Source: Clavaria fumosa
Taxonomy: Eukaryota > Basidiomycota > Agaricomycetes > Agaricales > Clavariaceae
Direction of reading: 5' to 3'
NCBI GenBank assembly: GCA_951802425.1
Contig: OX637800.1
Span: 496,001 to 560,000 of the forward strand
Length of the DNA stretch: 64,000 bases
Shown piece after piece: positions 52,514 to 61,671 of the stretch. The number at the start of each line of letters is the position of its first letter. Position 1 is the stretch's first letter. The translations under genes and the position numbers were made by a program. The notes beneath the pieces were generated by a model. That model was not told the DNA's origin and did no database searches. It worked only from the letters and a program-made list of their open reading frames with translations.

Positions 52514-53453
52514 ATTGCGTTCTAGATCTTGTCCAAGTCAATTGATTGAGGACCCGTCATTCAACTTCCACAGCCTCTCGCCGCCACTAGGGCACCCCTC
52601 TGCCCACATATGTGCTCACTGCAGGTGCTGCCATTTGTTGTGGTTGATGGACACATGTGTGTCATGGGGATGACAAAGTGAGCACAGACCTCGAGGTTGT
52701 CACGATGGGTAAGGACAAGAATAAGGCCAAGGTGTCAATGCCGTCGGAGGACATTGACATGGCAGACGAGGACCAGGTACTTTTTCGTGTAATGACTTTT
52801 ATTCATTGGCTGACCACAAATATTGTACAGTATAAGTGGCTTGTGGAATCGCTAGGATGATCATATGAATGTCTGCTGGAGAGTGATGTTGTATTCTAGG
52901 AGGGGTTCCGGCACCCTGCTTGTAGGATGTCACTGTGCGTACCTTGCAGAACTCCTCTGATATCTTGTCTCGATGTCTGAAGTTCTCCTCTATACGTTTT
53001 CTCACCAAGGTTATACCTTGTTGAGACAGTGCCTGGCGCTGTCAATGAGGCTGTGGAGGTGTTGTATGCATGGTGGGTGCGGCGACGTGGGGGCGAGCGT
53101 CTTGCGTAGCAAGGAGCGCGGATTCTGCTCAGTCGTTGGCTTCTTGAGCAAGTGGCGGTGGGACCAGGGGCTGCTGTACTTCCCGTTGCTTGGAGGCACA
53201 GAGGACGGCAGCGGCGATGCTGTTGCTGGCGCTCCTTCTGGTCCTTTGCTGCCGCCGACGTGGCTTCCGTCGTCGTTCTCGTCGTCTCTCGGCTGTTGGA
53301 AATTGTCTACGGAGGTGGATAGGATGGGCATGTGTGGACTGGACGGGGCCTGGTCGCCAACCGGGTCCATCCAGGCACTGGCGAAGGCGAGGTGGGGGCT
53401 TCTGAAGGGAGTCAGTGGACGGGACCACACCCCCGTCCATGTCGGTGCCATCT
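52514..53453. other. Flank of the Copia insertion, unrecognised
   Basis: The plus frame 52,973-53,482 (170 codons) runs into the Copia LTR and has no known domain. A short phrase KVSMPSEDIDMADEDQ at 52,724-52,773 is echoed at 38,960-38,995. Probably remnants of a duplicated host locus. Confidence 0.35.
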
Positions 53454-53687
53454 TGTTGGAGTTCAACATTGCGCTATCGTAGAGTATAATCTTACGTAAT
53501 AAGTTTGGTATTTTCTCGTACGACGCGTACCGCGTACCCTCAGTCTTCGTACTACGACTGAGGGTATGTGCACAGTATATTCGCTCGTTATCACCTACTC
53601 ACCCATTACATAGATCTCTATCAGGTAGCTAACCAATAATACTCAGTCTTCGTACTACGACTGAGGATCTCTATCAGATCTTCGACA
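53454..53687 (+). repeat. Copia-1 5' LTR
   Basis: TGTTGGAG...CTTCGACA. It contains two copies of an inverted-repeat word, ctcagtcttcgtactacgac followed by tgag (53,539-53,562 and 53,643-53,666), each able to form a hairpin. The downstream copy may mark U5. Confidence 0.95.
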
Positions 53688-53702
53688 GATTATGAGACCC
53701 GG
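53688..53702 (+). other. Copia-1 primer binding site
   Basis: gattatgagacccgg follows the LTR. Its complement contains TCTCATAATC, matching the anticodon loop of a methionine tRNA. Copia-type elements commonly prime from an internal cut in tRNA-Met, so a half-tRNA primer is inferred. Confidence 0.5.
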
Positions 53703-53792
53703 TTGACGCTCACCGCTCGACCGTATCATACCCTCGTTATTTCGCAACCCACGACACTCGTTTCCTGACACTCGCTACCCCAACAAACCACT

Positions 53793-56700
53793 ATGACAGG
53801 ATCTGTCTCATCCGGCTCAACAACCGAGCCCAACACACCAAAAGGAAAGGAACGTGATGACGCACCGTCGCTAGCGAGCGAACACTGGACGCTCGAGTCC
53901 ATGATCGACCCCACAAAGTATCTTGGCCTACTCCGTTTACCACGAAGGCTCGAACCAAATAACTACGTTGCCTGGATGACGATGATGGAATCAACCCTAG
54001 CAATGAATAGATTATTTGAGTACTGTGACGATAGAGTCCCGAGACCTGCGAGCGGAGAGAAAACGACTTACTGGGAATGCGCAAATGCCCTCGTCCGATC
54101 AATCCTCACAACGAACATGGCCGACGAAATCGTCAACCAAGTCAGCCACCTCACGGCTGCTGCTGAGATCTGGCAGGAGACAAGACGCTTATTTTCTGGT
54201 CAAACCATTACAGATTGGACACTCACAATAACTGCGCTGGTCACAACACACTATGTCGATGGAGAGGACCTTCTCGCCCATATTGCGAAGATGAAATCCC
54301 TCAGACGCGACCTAATCCTAATGAACCGAAACATTGACGATGATATGTTCGCGTGTTTTCTTCGGATCTCGATGCCGCTGACCTGGAACTATGTCTTTGC
54401 AGGTTTACCTGTAAAATACACTGCCGCCGAAGTCGAACGCCGCATTAAAGATGAATTTGGGGTTCGAACGAACCAAGAGGCATCAGCAAACGCATACCAC
54501 ACAGCCAATAAGGGGAACAAAACCAGAAACGGCAAAGATAGAACTGCACGTCCAGGCGAACCATTCTGTACGAACTGCAGGGTAGCCGGCCACTGGCTTG
54601 ATGGATGCTGGTCAAAAGGGGGCGGAGCTGAAGGAAAGGGACCACGCCAACAAAAGAAAAAGGCTAAGAAAGGAAAAGAAAACAAGCCAGAGAAGACGAG
54701 AAGACAAGCGAACGAAGCGGTCGCTCAACAAAGTGACTCCGAATCCGAACACTCCCACTCCTCTTACCTGGCAACCAGGGACAGATCCTCGTCTCAATAT
54801 AGATTCATCCTTGATAGCGGCTCCACGAACCATATATGTAACAACCGCCAAGCCTTCAGAACCTTCTCCCCCAAACGCGCGACCATAGGAAGCATAAACA
54901 AATCCGGACCTAAGCTCGAAGTCCATGGGGAAGGACGAGTTGACATAATTTGCTCTGTTAATGGCCAGGCCGACCGTACACTTTCCCTTCTTAATGTCAG
55001 CTACTGTCCTGACGCTGCCGACAACCTGATATCAGAGAGCAGAATTGACAGAAAAGGACTTGAGATCCATAAGAAAGGAGGAAAAGTCTCCATCTACAAA
55101 GCCAACGGAACAGTCGCAATGGAGGGGAACCTATCCAATGGCCTATACGAGCTGAAATGCGTCATCTCACTGACATCGACTCAACCCTGCGACGTGGCAT
55201 TCACTGCGCAATCCGCTACCCCACTCAGCATCGAGATCTGGCACCGCCGACTTGGTCACCTCAACGAGGCTAGTATCCGTCACATGGCCAAGAATAAATT
55301 GGTCAACGGTCTAGACCTGAGAACTGGCGAGACGCTAGGACCATGTGAGGGATGCGCAAAAGGAAAGCACCCGCAAGCACCTTTCCCCAAAGATGGTAGA
55401 AAAAGGGCAAAGGGTCCACTTGATCGTCTCCACATGGATCTCCAGGGACCTTTCGACACATCAATCGGAGGACACCGCTATACCCTAGCAGTAGTGGATG
55501 ACCATTCACGAAAGGGCTGGAAGGAGTTCATGAAAAAGAAAAGTGACGCCCCAGACCTAATCAAATCCCTGATCACCCGTCTCGAAACCTCAACCGGTCG
55601 GAAAGTCAGAACCGTCAGATCTGATGCTGGTGGAGAATTCATGGAAGGCGGACTATTAGATTGGTTTAAATCCAAGGGGATCACCCATGAAATCTCAACG
55701 CCTGATACACCACAACAGAACGGCGTAGCGGAGCGTTTCAACCGCACCACACATGAACATGCACTCTGTCTATTACATGACGCGAAACTGAGCAACGCTT
55801 TCTGGGCCCTCGCACACCAGTACGCATCCGACACCCGAAATTGCAGCCTGACACGAGCACTCAATAATATCACACCTGAGGAAGCATTCACAGGCGAAAA
55901 ACCTGACGTGTCAGAGCTACGAGTATTCGGATCGAAGTGCCATGTGCACGTGGACCCCAAGAAACGCCGAAAACTTGATGCGCACTCTTTAGATGGGATA
56001 CTATGTGGACTCGCACAGAACTCAAAAGGCTACATCGTTTGGATACCGTCGAAAAGGAAACTAATAACATCCAGGGATGTCATAGCATACGAGACAGTCC
56101 CAACCATCGACAACGAAATCGTTGCCCCTGCTCATAGCGAGGGGGTGTCAAATACTGAAACCGACAACACTCTAAACAAAGTCAACGATTCGACTTCAGA
56201 CGACGACCACATACCCTCTACTGAGCCTGATCCGCTACTACCCGCTATCTCTCACCCTATCACTCCTCCTATCCGTCGATCAACTCGCATATCTCGACCG
56301 ACCTGGACAAAAGTCAAAAGCGATGCCCAAAGACAGGAGGAACTCACCAAAAAGGCTGAGAACAGAGCAACCCGTGAAGCGCGAGCGAAGCAGAGAGAGG
56401 AAATCACTCTACCAACTCAACAATCAGAAATTGCACAGCTTGCCTACCTTGCGGCCCATGGCCCCGAAACCCCAGGAAGCTTCAGAGAGGCGGTAAGGGG
56501 CTGTGACGCTGACCGTTGGTGGGAAGCCATGAGAGAAGAAATTGACCTGTTAAAAAGGCGCGGTACTTGGACAATCGAAGACCTACCTGAGGGGAGGAAG
56601 CCTATTGGCTGCCGATGGACCTTCACCCTCAAGTACGGACTGGACGGCTCCATCACGAGATACAAAGCCCGCCTGGTTGCCCAAGGCTTCTCGCAAATCC

Positions 56701-58031
56701 CAGGTGTCGACTACGACGACACATTCTCGCCTACCGTCCGACTCGACTCCATCCGCATCCTGCTCCACCTTTCTGCCGCTCATGGTTGGCACCGCGGACA
56801 AGACGACGTCACAGGCGCATTCCTAAACAGCGACCTGGAGCACGTCATATACATGCGACAACCAGAAGGATTCGACGACGGCACCGGCAGACCGGTCAGA
56901 CTGATCCGCAGCCTCTACGGTCTCAAACAAGCATCGCGCGCATGGAACCAACTGATGAGAACCAAACTAGAATCAATACACTTCCATCAGCTCGTCTCCG
57001 ACAGCGCAGTGTTTGTGCGACGCACCAAGACAGGCGACACCGTCCTAGCCATCCATGTCGACAACTTTCTGTCCTTCGCAAGCTCTCCCCAAGAGTTAAA
57101 GACTGTTAAATCTGAGCTGCACAAACTGTTCGAGATGAAAGAAGAAAATCCGGACTGGGTAATGGGCTTTGAGATCATCGAGGACAAGGCGGCGCGAAAA
57201 GTCCTCATATCGCACCGGCAGTATATCGACACCATCCTCAAACGCTTCAGGATGGACGATTGCAAGCCTCAGCAAACTCCCATGGAACCGAAACAGGTCC
57301 TCTCGAAACAGGACTGCCCGCAGAACGAGGAGGAGGTAGACGAGATGCAAAAATGCCCGTATCGCGAGCTTGTCGGAGCTCTAATATGGATTGCACACAT
57401 CTCACGCCCGGACATTGTGTTCGCAGCCCGTCACCTAGCCCAGTTCAATGCCGACCCAGGCCCGAAGCACTGGACGGCGGCGAAACGCGTTCTACGTTAC
57501 CTCGCAGGGACCCGTGGAGTGCAGCTAGTGCTTGGCGAATCGACAAAGGATCCGGACTCTCTCACTGGCTTCTCAGACTCTGACTGGGCCCGCGACATCG
57601 ATGACCGGCACTCGATATCCGGCTACATCTTCCAGATGGGGTCATCTACAGTGTGCTGGGGCAGCAAGAAGCAACCGACCGTCGCAGCGTCATCGACAGA
57701 GGGAGAGTACATGGCAATCTCGCACGCAATCAAACAGGGCTTATGGCTGCGCTATTTCTTGGCAGAGATCGGCCTCGACCCCTCCGGAACCTCAACAATG
57801 CTCTATGTTGACAACGCCGGGGCGATCGAGCTCTCGAAAGAAAGCCGCCACCACTCTCGAACGAAACACATAGACGTACACCATCATTTTATCCGGGACC
57901 GCGTCGCAGACGACACTTTCTCCATTACTTACGTTCCCTCATCCGAACAAATTGCGGACATATGCACTAAACCTCTCTCGCTTGATACATTCACTCACTT
58001 AATCTCGTATATCGGACTAGCTCAATCTTGA
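53793..58031 (+). CDS. Copia-1 Gag-Pol polyprotein
   Basis: 1,412 codons. Gag (about 1-250) is of the UBN2 type with knuckle CTNCRVAGHWLDGC. Protease has LDSGSTNH. Integrase has the H..H zinc region with CEGCAKGKH, catalytic HMDLQGP, RSDAGGEF and NGVAERFNRT. Reverse transcriptase has KARLVAQGF, GAFLNSDL and the LYGLKQASRAW segment, but the active-site box reads HVDNFLSF, with Asn where YVDD has its second Asp. RNase H has FSDSDWARD, SSTEGEYMA and YVDNAGAI. Single-ORF layout without a frameshift, Copia order (integrase before RT). Confidence 0.97.
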   Translation: MTGSVSSGSTTEPNTPKGKERDDAPSLASEHWTLESMIDPTKYLGLLRLPRRLEPNNYVAWMTMMESTLAMNRLFEYCDDRVPRPASGEKTTYWECANALVRSILTTNMADEIVNQVSHLTAAAEIWQETRRLFSGQTITDWTLTITALVTTHYVDGEDLLAHIAKMKSLRRDLILMNRNIDDDMFACFLRISMPLTWNYVFAGLPVKYTAAEVERRIKDEFGVRTNQEASANAYHTANKGNKTRNGKDRTARPGEPFCTNCRVAGHWLDGCWSKGGGAEGKGPRQQKKKAKKGKENKPEKTRRQANEAVAQQSDSESEHSHSSYLATRDRSSSQYRFILDSGSTNHICNNRQAFRTFSPKRATIGSINKSGPKLEVHGEGRVDIICSVNGQADRTLSLLNVSYCPDAADNLISESRIDRKGLEIHKKGGKVSIYKANGTVAMEGNLSNGLYELKCVISLTSTQPCDVAFTAQSATPLSIEIWHRRLGHLNEASIRHMAKNKLVNGLDLRTGETLGPCEGCAKGKHPQAPFPKDGRKRAKGPLDRLHMDLQGPFDTSIGGHRYTLAVVDDHSRKGWKEFMKKKSDAPDLIKSLITRLETSTGRKVRTVRSDAGGEFMEGGLLDWFKSKGITHEISTPDTPQQNGVAERFNRTTHEHALCLLHDAKLSNAFWALAHQYASDTRNCSLTRALNNITPEEAFTGEKPDVSELRVFGSKCHVHVDPKKRRKLDAHSLDGILCGLAQNSKGYIVWIPSKRKLITSRDVIAYETVPTIDNEIVAPAHSEGVSNTETDNTLNKVNDSTSDDDHIPSTEPDPLLPAISHPITPPIRRSTRISRPTWTKVKSDAQRQEELTKKAENRATREARAKQREEITLPTQQSEIAQLAYLAAHGPETPGSFREAVRGCDADRWWEAMREEIDLLKRRGTWTIEDLPEGRKPIGCRWTFTLKYGLDGSITRYKARLVAQGFSQIPGVDYDDTFSPTVRLDSIRILLHLSAAHGWHRGQDDVTGAFLNSDLEHVIYMRQPEGFDDGTGRPVRLIRSLYGLKQASRAWNQLMRTKLESIHFHQLVSDSAVFVRRTKTGDTVLAIHVDNFLSFASSPQELKTVKSELHKLFEMKEENPDWVMGFEIIEDKAARKVLISHRQYIDTILKRFRMDDCKPQQTPMEPKQVLSKQDCPQNEEEVDEMQKCPYRELVGALIWIAHISRPDIVFAARHLAQFNADPGPKHWTAAKRVLRYLAGTRGVQLVLGESTKDPDSLTGFSDSDWARDIDDRHSISGYIFQMGSSTVCWGSKKQPTVAASSTEGEYMAISHAIKQGLWLRYFLAEIGLDPSGTSTMLYVDNAGAIELSKESRHHSRTKHIDVHHHFIRDRVADDTFSITYVPSSEQIADICTKPLSLDTFTHLISYIGLAQS

Positions 58032-58038
58032 GGGGGTG

Positions 58039-58272
58039 TGTTGGAGTTCAACATTGCGCTATCGTAGAGTATAATCTTACGTAATAAGTTTGGTATTTTC
58101 TCGTACGACGCGTACCGCGTACCCTCAGTCTTCGTACTACGACTGAGGGTATGTGCACAGTATATTCGCTCGTTATCACCTACTCACCCATTACATAGAT
58201 CTCTATCAGGTAGCTAACCAATAATACTCAGTCTTCGTACTACGACTGAGGATCTCTATCAGATCTTCGACA
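58039..58272 (+). repeat. Copia-1 3' LTR
   Basis: 234 bp, no difference from the 5' LTR seen by eye. It follows the stop codon by seven bases. Confidence 0.95.
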
Positions 58273-58339
58273 CATCTACCTATTCTCAATTTCTCTCAGT
58301 CAAGCTCATCATTCCCCCTTCACTTTTGGTTGTAGGAAC

Positions 58340-58983
58340 ATGGCTGTCCAGCAAATACTTACACCCGTGGACGACTATGATATCATGCTGCGGCTGGGCG
58401 TCACCGCGCTCCCGCGATACGTGCAGAATGTGCGTCCGGATGCTGCCGTGCTGACTCGCCTCCCTGCGTCTTCTGACACGGATACCAGCTTATCGGCCCT
58501 CCGTGTGGGTTTTGACCGGGCCGCCATGCTGTTTGACAAACTTAGGGTGAGATTTTCTGTATTCTTAATACGCCCGCTTCAGGCGGCTTCCCGGACCCCT
58601 CGCCCTGTGCTTTGAATGTTGTCGGGCTGAGTCCTCACCCATTTTTTTCTGTAGTGGGCACATTGCACTTTTTCTATGACCCTGTGGGTGGGGACACGTT
58701 CAGTGCCATGTGGGACACACAGGTGAAAATGCCTCAGGTATTCAAAGTCCTCAATGGGTTCTCCAGCTTGCCCACAAGCCAAGGTTAGAGCCGGTTTCTG
58801 ATGTATTTGGAGTTGACTGAAAGGCCCCTTTCTTTTTACCCACAATGTGTACCCTAGCCCAAGGACAAGAAGAACAAGCAGAAGAATGTCGTGGTGTTGA
58901 ACAGGCAGCCTGTGCTTAGTGAGATTGGGAGGCTGGGTCTGGGTCTACTTGCTGAGATTCGGTTTCTGGGCACAAGGCACCGG
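58340..58983 (+). pseudogene. Fragment of an unrecognised intron-containing gene
   Basis: First exon ATG 58,340 (MAVQQILTPVDDYDIMLRLG...) to 58,546, then GTGAGA...CTGTAG (108 nt). An exon-like block with HFFYDPVGGDTFSAMWDTQ and VFKVLNGFSSLP follows, then GTTAGA...CCCTAG, and a last block PKDKKNKQKNVVVLNRQ with EIGRLGLGLLAEIRFLG. The first splice leaves the frames out of register, so it is either mis-modelled or broken. Copia-1 inserted about 60 bp upstream of the ATG, possibly in a 5' intron ending TTGTAG. I do not recognise the family. Confidence 0.45.
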
Positions 58984-59090
58984 TGTAGTAAACAGGGTTG
59001 TTCTCTATCATAAAAATTTAATCAGCATAAAATATCTTCTAAAGTTGAATTGAAGCCAGTCTAAGACCACTCGAATCAGTTTGACCTTTT
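58984..59090. other. Short AT-rich spacer
   Basis: No feature is seen. Confidence 0.4.
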
Positions 59091-59228
59091 CATCAGTGAA
59101 ATAGTTTGGATAGGGGCTTGGTATAAACTAGTTTATACCTGTCTATAACACCTAGAGGTGTTAAGAACCGCTTAAAACCACTTAAAACCAGTTTATACCT
59201 AGCCCCTGTCCAAATGATTTCACTGATG
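59091..59228. mobile_element. 138-bp MITE
   Basis: Imperfect 38-bp terminal inverted repeats starting CATCAGTGAAAT. The inner ends hold ggtataaac/gtttatacc, with a short palindrome gtataaactagtttatac. TTT flanks both sides and could be a 3-bp target duplication. Confidence 0.65.
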
Positions 59229-59626
59229 TTTCCTGATACATTCAACCATGCATTTGCCCAAGCAGTCGCCCACTCATTGCCTGCTCATTGCCCACTCATT
59301 GCCCACCCATTGCCCACTCATTGCCCTTTGATCAGGGCAATGAGTTTAGACTTGGTCTGAATTTGGAATTTACAATAAGATTTAAAAGTCAATCTAATTT
59401 CCAAGTAATCATTGTGCCTAAATGTGAATCAAAACATTAAGTACTGACTACAATTTGGATCTGGCCCAAATTTGGTATTTTATTGGGGATTAATTTCCAA
59501 GTTTGACTTAACATTTTGTGCCAGTTTTAACTCCAAATTTGGATTCAGATTTAAATGTTTATTTTTATTCAAAGTTTAAGATGGCATTTAAATTGACATT
59601 TAGCCAGTTCTAAATACAGAAACCCC
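59229..59626. other. AT-rich anonymous sequence
   Basis: Begins with a cattgcccactcattgccc microrepeat (59,252-59,325), then AT-rich unique sequence. No gene. Confidence 0.45.
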
Positions 59627-59817
59627 TGATGTGTCACCATGTGGCTCAGGGTGAAAATGACTCTATGAAAGTTGGTGGGGTATTTAGCCCTGTTTATTTG
59701 AAATTTGAGATGTAGGCTTCAGAGGAAGGTTTGGAACTCCTCCCTCCTTCCAGAGTAAGGGGCAATCTTCAAGGTTAATGCTGCTGGTGCAGCAAGTGCA
59801 GGTGCAGCTTCGGCCAT
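59627..59817 (-). pseudogene. Gypsy-G Gag N-terminal fragment
   Basis: ATG 59,817, MAEAAPALAA, then APYSGRREEFQTFL, a TGA, then SLHLKFQINRAKYPTNFH and LSHMV. It aligns with the Gypsy-F gag and breaks off near 59,627. Confidence 0.75.
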
Positions 59818-59820
59818 TTT

Positions 59821-60400
59821 CTAGTCAAGTTCTTCACAGTAGACATGGGCAGGGCTTTGAAAGCTATCTACTTGTAGGCAGTGTTGGAGTCCCACAAATG
59901 TAAGGTCCATCTGTACTTCGGTGGAACAATGTGTAGGTAGCGTTTCCTCAGTTTGGGTTCCTATTGAAGTACAGGTTTCATCTTCAAGTTCTTTGAGGGC
60001 ACTGTGATAGTTGCTTTCTTCAAAGAGGTCTTCTTCTCCAGCCAGGAATTCTAAGGTCTCTTGTTTGTATGCTTCTTCGGCTGCTACTTCAGACAGTAGG
60101 GCCACCAATCAGGTCCGGAAAGTTTGCCACTTGGGTAGATGCACAATTGATAAAACATTATTTGTGCTTGGGTCTCTGGGTACACAGATTCTCCTGTTGG
60201 CAAAATGGTACTGCGGTGCCAATTGTGTGGCCTCAGACTGTCTTGGATACAGGAACTGTTTGTAGGTTCCTGCTTTCAGTGTGTTTGGTGGGGTCAATTG
60301 TTCAAAATCTGTTTCTTGGTCAAATCCTGTCAGGGCTCTACACCTCTCATGTTGTTTGAACACTGTCCAAAAGTGTGCCAGTTTGTCTTCTCAGAATATG
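59821..60400 (-). pseudogene. Gypsy-G leader ORF
   Basis: The minus frame reads HFWTVFKQHERCRALTGF, ETDFEQLTPPN, then a TGA at 60,109-60,111, then EAYKQETLEFLAGEEDLFEES and GTQTEE...HCSTEVQMDLTF. It stops four bases before the gag ATG. Agreement with Gypsy-F is far above chance and in frame across both, so a real pre-gag protein once existed in this family. No domain is recognised. Confidence 0.65.
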
Positions 60401-60466
60401 CAAGTCTTGCTTTGACTTGGGCAGGGGTGTGGGTGCCTAGGTCCATGAGGAGGTAGGCAGGGGTGG

Positions 60467-60477
60467 AGGTTGTTACT
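60467..60477 (-). other. Gypsy-G self-priming primer binding site
   Basis: AGTAACAACCT (minus strand) abuts the LTR. Ten of its bases pair with AGGTTGTTAC at 60,572-60,563, which starts 34 nt after TATAAG at 60,606. Confidence 0.7.
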
Positions 60478-60827
60478 TGTCACAAATAGCCTCTGACTCC
60501 TGTGGGTTTGAGGAGACATGTGTCCAGCCAAATGGGAGCAGAAAGGTTGTATTGGAGAAGAGGTAACAACCTAGGGGAATGTCTGTAGCAAAAGTCCATA
60601 CTTATACAGTGTAGGGTACAGGGTGTGAGTCATAATTGGGGAGGAGGCAGTGTGCAGGCACAAAGAGTACATGAGGGACCAGCAAGGCAGTGCCGCATGG
60701 TGATGTGAAATAGAAGAAGGAGAGGAGCATGTGGAAAGGTATGCAGGTGGTGGTGACAGCATGGGGGCAGTGTGTGTAGCATGTGGGTGTGGGTCACATG
60801 GTCAGGGGAGGAGTGCAATTTCTTACA
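60478..60827 (-). repeat. Gypsy-G 5' LTR
   Basis: About 350 bp, minus-strand TGTAAGAA...TTTGTGACA, homologous to 41,322-41,679. The outer end is set by where the two families stop matching. Confidence 0.7.
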
Positions 60828-61671
60828 TCAACACCATTGCAACCACTCACAACTTTCTCAACAATATCTGTTTCCCCCAACTTGTCTGTTTCTCTTTCTA
60901 CACTTCATCTGTCAACTTTGCAACTTCCTCAGTGACATCTCCCTTCTCCCAACTTGTCTTTTCTGCTCTTACACCTTGTCAGACATTCTCACAACCTTCC
61001 AGGACCAAGTATTCTCAATTGTGCTCAACAGTTGATTGGTCTTAGCAAGTTCACAGGACTGATCACCAACAAATTGACTTTCAGTGCTATTCATGAGACA
61101 GGACAAGTCCTAACAAACAGCTACTCCTTGTAGCAGTGATTCTGCAGAACCTCTCACATCAGATTGATCTGCCTCAGGTGCTGGCAGCTGATGAACTGTA
61201 GGGAAGTTGATCATGCACCCCACTATCAAGAGTTGGAATGATAATCTTGTTGCACATTGTATTGTCACACTTGATGGTGTCTATTATATTATGACCCACC
61301 TTTGAGGTTTCACAAAACTCATCCACAGCCTCCACTGATTCCACTGTTCTGAATATTGATGACTCCTCTTGAATCCTTCTTGTTGAGAATATACAAAGTG
61401 GAGTCATACATCCAGGTCATCTTATCATCCTTGGGATGTGTGCCCATGAGTCTGGGGCATGTCTCTTCACCCCTGAAGGGCAAATGCCACCTGGTAAGAC
61501 TGCAAACTCTGGCATTAGCAATGTGGTGCTGGTCTGGTTATTGCTATCCCAGATTACCCACCTCAAGACATTATCAAAAATTGTCCCAGAAAGCATGGAA
61601 CGACTCAGTGCCATCTTCATCTGGTGGTGAAGATATAAGGGCAGTATTTATTGACTAAGGCTAGAAACATT
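60828..61671. other. Interval before the Crinkler-like gene
   Basis: A minus frame (61,620-61,174) is interrupted once, at 61,417-61,419. It contains a WVIWDSNNQ stretch and NKIIIPTLDSGV, but no family can be named. The rest is anonymous. Confidence 0.35.

Larger units (their letters stand above)
53454..58272 (+). mobile_element. Copia-1: intact Ty1/Copia element
   Basis: 4,819 bp with 234-bp LTRs that are identical as far as I can read, and the duplication CATCT at 53,449-53,453 and 58,273-58,277. One uninterrupted ORF. A polypurine tract gagggggtg precedes the 3' LTR. Recent insertion. Confidence 0.97.
59627..60827 (-). mobile_element. Gypsy-G: 5' part of a Ty3 element of the Gypsy-F family
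   Basis: Contains the LTR (60,478-60,827), PBS, leader ORF and the first ~60 codons of gag, then is truncated. It matches Gypsy-F along its length. Confidence 0.8.
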
